From Neotamlana sedimentorum (GTDB taxonomy: Bacteria > Bacteroidota > Bacteroidia > Flavobacteriales > Flavobacteriaceae): a stretch of 64,000 nt of DNA. The DNA lies in NCBI RefSeq assembly GCF_000943565.1, contig NZ_JTDW01000004.1:62001-126000 (forward strand), in the 5' to 3' direction. The notes below the pieces were generated by a model. It saw nothing but the letters and a program-made list of their open reading frames with translations. It did no database searches and was not told the origin of the DNA. Within the stretch, counting starts at the first letter, position 1. Each line of letters starts with the position of its first letter. Shown in pieces: positions 59,852-64,000 of the stretch. Both the position numbers and the translations under genes were made by a program.

Positions 59852-61888
59852 ATGCAAATACAAACAATTTTATATATTATTTTAGCTGGAATTATAGCAT
59901 TATTACTTGCTCTTTTTCAGTATTATAAAAAAAATGAAAAAAGCATGTTCAAATTAAACATGCTTTTTTCGATTTTTCGGTTTATTAGTATTTTTTCGGT
60001 TTTAGTTTTAATTATTAATCCGCAATTCAATAAAACCATCATTTATACAGAAAAAGCTAATTTAATTATAGCTACAGATAATTCTAAATCTGTAAAATTT
60101 TTAAAACAAGACCAAAAAACACTTCAACTATTAAAAAAACTATCTTCAAACCAGGATTTAAACTCTAAATTTAACATTCAATTTTACAATTTTGGTGAAA
60201 CTTTAAACTTATCAGATAGTCTGTATTTTTCAGAAAATCAAACCAATATTTCTTCAGCGTTTAATCAACTAAACAAAATTTATAGGCAAACTACAGCACC
60301 AACCATTTTAATTACAGATGGTAATCAAACTTATGGTAACGATTATCAATTTGTAAATAATAATTATAAACATCCAATTTACCCCATTGTTTTAGGTGAT
60401 ACGCTAACTTATACCGATTTAAAAATAGAACAACTTAACGTAAACAAATACGCCTATTTAAATAATAAATTCCCTGTAGAAGTTATTTTAGTTTACAACG
60501 GAAAAAAACAAGTAAGTTCTAATTTTACGGTATCAAATAATGGCAGAACGGTATATTCTTCAACTTTGAAGTTTTCAGAAGAAAATAATTCAAAAGTTTT
60601 AAATTTTACTATACCAGCTAATTCGGTAGGCTTTAGTAATTATAAAGCAACTATTTCTCCAATTGAAAATGAGAAAAATAAGGTAAACAACACTAAAAAT
60701 TTCGCTGTAGATGTTATTAATGAAAAAACAAAAATTGCAATTGTTAGTAATATAATTCATCCAGATATTGGGCTTCTTAAAAAAAGTATAGAAACCAATA
60801 AACAGCGCGAAGTTGTTATTTTAAAACCTAATGATTTTATCTCTCAAGTAAATGATTTTAAATTAGTTATATTAAATCAACCGAATAATTCATTTAAGTC
60901 TATTTTTGAGATTATTAAAAAAAACAAAATCAATAAATTAGTTATTGTTGGTTCTAAAACCGACTTGTCTTTTTTAAATAATACCGTTAAAGAATATGAG
61001 TTTGAAATTACTAATCAAACCGAAAATTATCAAGCTCAATTAAATTCAGGTTTCTCTCCTTTTATTGTAAGCGATATTGAATTTGAAAGTTTTCCACCGT
61101 TGCTTTCCAACTACAGCTCGGTTATTTTTAACACGCCTTATCAGGTACTTTTAAATAAAAATTTAAATGGAGTTTCTATTAACGAACCGCTTATTGCTAC
61201 TATTGAAAACGATAAACAACGTGAAGTTTTAATTTTAGGAGAAAACATATGGCAATGGCGGGCTCAAAGCTTTTTAAACACCAAGTCATTTAACGATTTT
61301 GATGATTTTATAGGCAAGCTAATTCAATTTTTAAACACCAATCAACAAAGAAGTCGCTTAAATATCGATTATAATTCATTTTATAACAGCGGAACAAATA
61401 TTATTGTAAAAGCAGAATATTTCGATAAAAACTTTGTTTTCGATACTCGCGAAACTATCAATATTACTGTGATTAACGAAGCTTCAAACGAGCAAAAAAC
61501 ATATCCTTTTGTTCTAAAAAACAACAATTATCAAGTAGATTTAAGTAATTTATCTACAGGTTCATATAAATTCAATATTCAAACTTCAACAGATAAACTA
61601 ACTAAATCTGGGCGTTTTGAGATTTTAGATTATAATGTAGAAGAACAATTTTTAAGCGCTAACGTAACAAAACTAAAAAGTATATCGACAAACAGTAATG
61701 GAGAAGTGTTTTTTATAAATAATACAGATAATTTAATATCAACTTTAGTAAACGATGAGCGTTTTACACCTGTTCAAAAAAGTAAAAAAGAAACCATACC
61801 TTTAATAAATTGGAAAATGCTTTTAGCAATTATAGCTTTAAGCTTAAGTGCAGAATGGTTTTTACGAAAATATAACGGATTAACATAA
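59852..61888 (+). CDS. VWA-like membrane protein
   Basis: 678 residues. Two N-terminal membrane segments (about 5-22 and 40-57) are followed by a von Willebrand A-like domain with the MIDAS start IIATDNSKSV (Asp76, Ser78, Ser80) and TILITDGNQT. A long beta-rich periplasmic part comes next, and then a membrane segment at about 652-668 (MLLAIIALSLSAEWFL). This layout resembles the BatA/VWA family that works with membrane chaperones or peptidases, but no BatA-BatD or MoxR neighbours are present. A 14-bp hairpin lies within codons 29-40 (listed as terminator). It probably continues into the prohibitin gene 24 bp later. Confidence 0.82.
   Translation: MQIQTILYIILAGIIALLLALFQYYKKNEKSMFKLNMLFSIFRFISIFSVLVLIINPQFNKTIIYTEKANLIIATDNSKSVKFLKQDQKTLQLLKKLSSNQDLNSKFNIQFYNFGETLNLSDSLYFSENQTNISSAFNQLNKIYRQTTAPTILITDGNQTYGNDYQFVNNNYKHPIYPIVLGDTLTYTDLKIEQLNVNKYAYLNNKFPVEVILVYNGKKQVSSNFTVSNNGRTVYSSTLKFSEENNSKVLNFTIPANSVGFSNYKATISPIENEKNKVNNTKNFAVDVINEKTKIAIVSNIIHPDIGLLKKSIETNKQREVVILKPNDFISQVNDFKLVILNQPNNSFKSIFEIIKKNKINKLVIVGSKTDLSFLNNTVKEYEFEITNQTENYQAQLNSGFSPFIVSDIEFESFPPLLSNYSSVIFNTPYQVLLNKNLNGVSINEPLIATIENDKQREVLILGENIWQWRAQSFLNTKSFNDFDDFIGKLIQFLNTNQQRSRLNIDYNSFYNSGTNIIVKAEYFDKNFVFDTRETINITVINEASNEQKTYPFVLKNNNYQVDLSNLSTGSYKFNIQTSTDKLTKSGRFEILDYNVEEQFLSANVTKLKSISTNSNGEVFFINNTDNLISTLVNDERFTPVQKSKKETIPLINWKMLLAIIALSLSAEWFLRKYNGLT
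59936..59970 (+). terminator. Intrinsic-terminator-like hairpin inside the VWA gene
   Basis: GAAAAAAGCATGTT (59936-59949) is perfectly complementary to 59957-59970, loop of 7 nt, with six T residues in the 3' arm. It is coding for codons 29-40, so it would stop part of the fabG transcript soon after the VWA start codon. Confidence 0.6.
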
Positions 61889-61912
61889 ATAATAAACTAA
61901 TTAAACAACAAA

Positions 61913-62728
61913 ATGGACAAATTACCTAAAGTAGCATTTCCAGCGATAATTGCAGCTGTAGTTTTAATCATAATTCTAACAAAATCTGCGATAACTATTG
62001 GCTCTGGTGAAGCAGGCGTTTTATATAAAACTTTTGATAATGGTGTAGTAACCGACGAGCCACCTTTAGGCGAAGGTTTTCATATTGTAGCACCTTGGAA
62101 TAAAGTTATTGTTTACGAAGTGCGTCAACAGGAATTATTTGAAAAAATGAAGGTATTATCTTCAAACGGGTTAGAAATTCAAATTGATGGTTCTGCTTGG
62201 TTTCAACCTGTATTTCAAGATTTAGGAAAACTACACCAAACTTTAGGCGAAAATTATTTGCAACGTGTAATTCAACCTGCTATTCGAAGTGCCGCTCGTA
62301 GTGTTGTAGGTCGTTACACACCAGAGCAATTATACTCTAGTAAACGTGATGCTATACAAGATGAAATTTTTGTAGAGACTAAAAAAATTCTAGAAAAACA
62401 ATATATTAAATTAAACGAATTTCTAGTTCGCGATGTAACGTTGCCATCAACTATAAAAGAGGCAATTGAGCGTAAATTAAAGCAAGAACAAGAGTCGTTA
62501 GAATATGAGTTTAGACTTGTAACTGCTCAAAAAGAAGCCGAAAAACAAATTATTGAAGCCGAAGGTAAAGCTGAAGCTAATAAAATTTTAAGTGCATCGT
62601 TAACCGATAAAATTTTACAAGACAAAGGTATCGAGGCAACAAACAAGTTAGCTGAATCACCAAATAGTAAAGTGGTAATTATTGGTTCTGGAGATAGTGG
62701 AATGCCAATTATTCTAGGAAATCAATAA
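61913..62728 (+). CDS. Prohibitin/SPFH-domain protein
   Basis: 271 residues with an N-terminal membrane anchor (IIAAVVLIIILTKSAITI, about 12-30) and the SPFH/prohibitin domain: GSGEAGVLYKTFDNGVVTDEPPLGEGFHIVAPWNKVIVYEVRQQ. A coiled-coil follows (about 175-235), with EKQIIEAEGKAEANKIL. Forms ring-shaped membrane complexes; in other bacteria prohibitin homologues associate with FtsH protease. Preceded by the VWA gene at 24 bp; probably co-transcribed with it, and its stop precedes the his leader by 118 bp. Confidence 0.93.
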   Translation: MDKLPKVAFPAIIAAVVLIIILTKSAITIGSGEAGVLYKTFDNGVVTDEPPLGEGFHIVAPWNKVIVYEVRQQELFEKMKVLSSNGLEIQIDGSAWFQPVFQDLGKLHQTLGENYLQRVIQPAIRSAARSVVGRYTPEQLYSSKRDAIQDEIFVETKKILEKQYIKLNEFLVRDVTLPSTIKEAIERKLKQEQESLEYEFRLVTAQKEAEKQIIEAEGKAEANKILSASLTDKILQDKGIEATNKLAESPNSKVVIIGSGDSGMPIILGNQ

Positions 62729-62795
62729 ACATTCACGATAAATATTTTACAAATACCTAAAAATTGTAAAATGTTTCAATATTTATAAATTAAAG

Positions 62796-62826
62796 TTTGA
62801 AAATTTACTTTTATTATAGATATTTG
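62796..62826 (+). promoter_or_regulatory. his operon promoter (TTTG-N19-GATATTTG)
   Basis: TTTG (62796-62799), a 19-bp spacer and GATATTTG (62819-62826), one base off TAnnTTTG. This is the best two-element match in the window. Start is expected near 62832, about 15 nt before the leader peptide ATG. Confidence 0.55.
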
Positions 62827-62846
62827 CTTCAGTAAAACAAAAAGAC

Positions 62847-62900
62847 ATGACTTTTATTCAAACACATCATCATTTTTACATTTGCTCTCAAGCGAAGTAA
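62847..62900 (+). CDS. hisL: his operon leader peptide
   Basis: 17 codons, MTFIQTHHHFYICSQAK, with three consecutive His codons (CAT CAT CAT at 62865-62873). The hairpins that surround it, and the terminator before hisG, make it a leader peptide for transcription attenuation rather than a functional protein. A ribosome delayed at the His codons leaves 62886-62894 free to pair with 62936-62944 (antiterminator), while one reaching the stop codon at 62898-62900 covers that region and lets the terminator form. Similar in concept to enterobacterial hisL, but with fewer His codons. Confidence 0.82.
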   Translation: MTFIQTHHHFYICSQAK

Positions 62901-62962
62901 AAATGTATTGAATAAAATGAAAATATATTTAAACCCGTTTGAGACAATCAAGCGGGTTTTTT
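62853..62962 (+). promoter_or_regulatory. his attenuator: pause hairpin, antiterminator, terminator
   Basis: Pause stem: TTTTATTCAA (62852-62861) with TTGAATAAAA (62908-62917), CATTTTTAC (62871-62879) with GTAAAAATG (62897-62905), and TTTGCT with AGCGAA inside. Antiterminator: TCTCAAGCG (62886-62894) with CGTTTGAGA (62936-62944), one G-U. Terminator: AAACCCGTTTGA (62931-62942) with TCAAGCGGGTTT (62948-62959), one G-U, and then T-run. The antiterminator uses the 5' arm of the terminator, so the two exclude each other. Confidence 0.82.
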
Positions 62963-63012
62963 AATTAAAAGAAAATCAACAAGATTGTTTCAAACTCATA
63001 TAAAAAACAACA

Positions 63013-63870
63013 ATGAGTAAACTAAAAATTGCAGTACAAAAATCAGGACGATTAAACGAAGAGTCGTTAGACCTACTAAAAAATTGTGGAATCTCTATCG
63101 ATAATGGTAAAGACCAATTAAAAGCCGAAGCTAGAAATTTCCCAATGGAAGTTTTGTATTTACGTAACGGCGATATTCCACAGTATTTGCGCGATGGCAT
63201 TGTAGATATTGCCATTTTAGGCGAAAACACATTAATAGAAAAAGGTAGCGATTTACCAATAGTAGAGCGCTTAGGGTTTTCAAAATGTAAAGTTTCTATT
63301 GCAGTGCCAAAAAACGCAGAATACAATTCTATAAAAGATTTACGTGGTAAAAAAATTGCAACATCATACCCAAATACAGTAAATCAGTTTTTCGAAAAGA
63401 AAGGTGAGAAGGCCGATATTCATGTTATTAATGGTTCGGTAGAAATTGCTCCAAATATTGGGTTATCGCATGCTATTGTTGATATTGTTTCAAGTGGTAG
63501 CACGCTTTTTAAAAACAATTTAAAAGAAGTAGAAGTACTTTTTAAAAGTGAAGCCGTCTTAACTTCGGCTCTAGAATTAACCGAAGAAAAACAAGTCATT
63601 CTAGACAAGTTATTATTTAGAATGAAATCGGTTTTAAAAGGTAAAAACTCTAAATACGTTTTATTAAATGCGCCAAACGACAGGTTAGATGAAATTGTGA
63701 GTTTATTACCAGGAATGAAAAGCCCAACCGTGTTGCCTTTAGCACAAGAAGGTTGGAGCTCGGTACATTCTGTTATTAATAAAAACGATTTTTGGGAAGT
63801 TATTGATGAGTTAAAAGCCAATGGCGCCGAAGGTATTTTAGTTTGCCCAATCGAAAAAATGGTGCTTTAA
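63013..63870 (+). CDS. hisG: ATP phosphoribosyltransferase (long form)
   Basis: First enzyme of histidine biosynthesis, joining ATP and PRPP. 285 residues, the long HisG type with a C-terminal regulatory ACT-like domain (from about 210, LLNAPNDRLDEIVSLLPGMKSPTVLPL, then AEGILVCPIEKMV), which binds histidine for feedback inhibition. The catalytic half has IAVQKSGRLNEESL and VDIVSSGSTLFKNNL, the PRPP loop. Preceded by the attenuator; hisD begins 99 bp after its stop. Confidence 0.97.
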   Translation: MSKLKIAVQKSGRLNEESLDLLKNCGISIDNGKDQLKAEARNFPMEVLYLRNGDIPQYLRDGIVDIAILGENTLIEKGSDLPIVERLGFSKCKVSIAVPKNAEYNSIKDLRGKKIATSYPNTVNQFFEKKGEKADIHVINGSVEIAPNIGLSHAIVDIVSSGSTLFKNNLKEVEVLFKSEAVLTSALELTEEKQVILDKLLFRMKSVLKGKNSKYVLLNAPNDRLDEIVSLLPGMKSPTVLPLAQEGWSSVHSVINKNDFWEVIDELKANGAEGILVCPIEKMVL

Positions 63871-63886
63871 TATAATAGCTTTTTGT

Positions 63887-63906
63887 ATTTCCGTGTAAAC
63901 GGAAAT
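63887..63906. repeat. Hairpin between hisG and hisD
   Basis: ATTTCCGTGTAAACGGAAAT: TTTCCGT and ACGGAAA are complementary over seven bases with a short loop. There is no T-run, so it is an mRNA structure rather than a terminator. Confidence 0.5.
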
Positions 63907-63969
63907 CTCAAATTAAATTTATACACTTTAAGATTTACGCTTTTGCGGAAATGAAGAAAAGAAAGTTTT

Positions 63970-64000
63970 ATGCAAATAATTAACAATCCAGATAAAAACA
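63970..64000 (+). CDS. hisD: Start of the next his gene, probably hisD
   Basis: ATG 63970 opens MQIINNPDK, ten codons before the window ends. The INNPDK pattern and position directly after hisG suggest histidinol dehydrogenase, which has this place in the usual hisGDCB order. Too little sequence to prove it. Confidence 0.5.
   Translation, partial: MQIINNPDKN

Noticed and set aside
1-64000. CRISPR arrays, rRNA genes, insertion sequences with transposase
   Set aside because: No regularly spaced repeats, no rRNA sequence and no transposase or recombinase gene seen on reading both strands.

Overview
The window is AT-rich bacterial DNA from a marine-type Bacteroidota, most likely a member of the Flavobacteriaceae. 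Four things point there. It carries family marker genes: a PorX-type response regulator with a PglZ domain, a fused lpxC-fabZ, DUF4290, DUF3667 and DUF6252 proteins, and a two-copy lpxD cluster. Promoters repeatedly show the Bacteroidota -7 box TAnnTTTG. Shine-Dalgarno sequences are essentially absent. Several housekeeping genes appear to start at TTG. No rRNA and no CRISPR array were seen. There is one tRNA.

Positions 1-9.9 kb hold an L-fucose catabolism locus: a class II aldolase and fucI (leftward), an AraC regulator, then rightward aldA, fucP and an FMN lactate dehydrogenase. Together these give fucose uptake, isomerisation, aldol cleavage, lactaldehyde to lactate, and lactate to pyruvate. 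The kinase is presumably beyond the left edge. The right half is eroded: a 5'-deleted and frameshifted GH29 fucosidase C-terminus, a 3'-truncated sulfatase, and an SDR homologue without catalytic residues. It looks like a decaying fucoidan-type utilisation locus.

Positions 9.9-15.05 kb are a decayed mobile region: a long non-coding stretch with hairpins, ssb, a DUF6876 protein, a possible oriT, a BfmA-like mobilisation gene broken by a stop codon, and a truncated DUF5712 mobilisation gene. The last is fused directly to the tail of an ABC exporter gene that is followed by its HlyD partner. The region ends beside a tRNA-Met gene whose T-arm deviates from consensus. No recombinase gene remains.

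Positions 15-64 kb are ordinary chromosomal backbone: YqgE, HU, fmt-recQ-AAA ATPase, DUF493, DUF4290-murA, secreted proteins, uvrA, an ECF sigma factor with a small companion gene, nth/bcp, an MBL hydrolase, an XRE regulator divergent from an M14 peptidase, Lrp, a polysaccharide export lipoprotein, aroB, proline dehydrogenase, surface-glycan genes, alanine dehydrogenase, a TonB-type outer-membrane protein, tsaE, porX, the HD-lpxD-lpxC/fabZ-lpxA-efp-lpxD2-sucD-fabG cluster, a VWA protein, a prohibitin homologue, and the start of the his operon.

The strongest non-coding signals are a complete transcription-attenuation module in front of hisG (a leader peptide with three His codons plus mutually exclusive hairpins), a repeated 14-bp motif overlapping the promoters between the XRE gene and the M14 peptidase gene, an intrinsic-terminator-like hairpin inside the VWA coding sequence, and a terminator overlapping a promoter at 15.6 kb. 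I did not find a clear new multi-gene system. These regulatory structures, the pseudoenzyme and the Fe-S-free Nth are the items most worth a second look.
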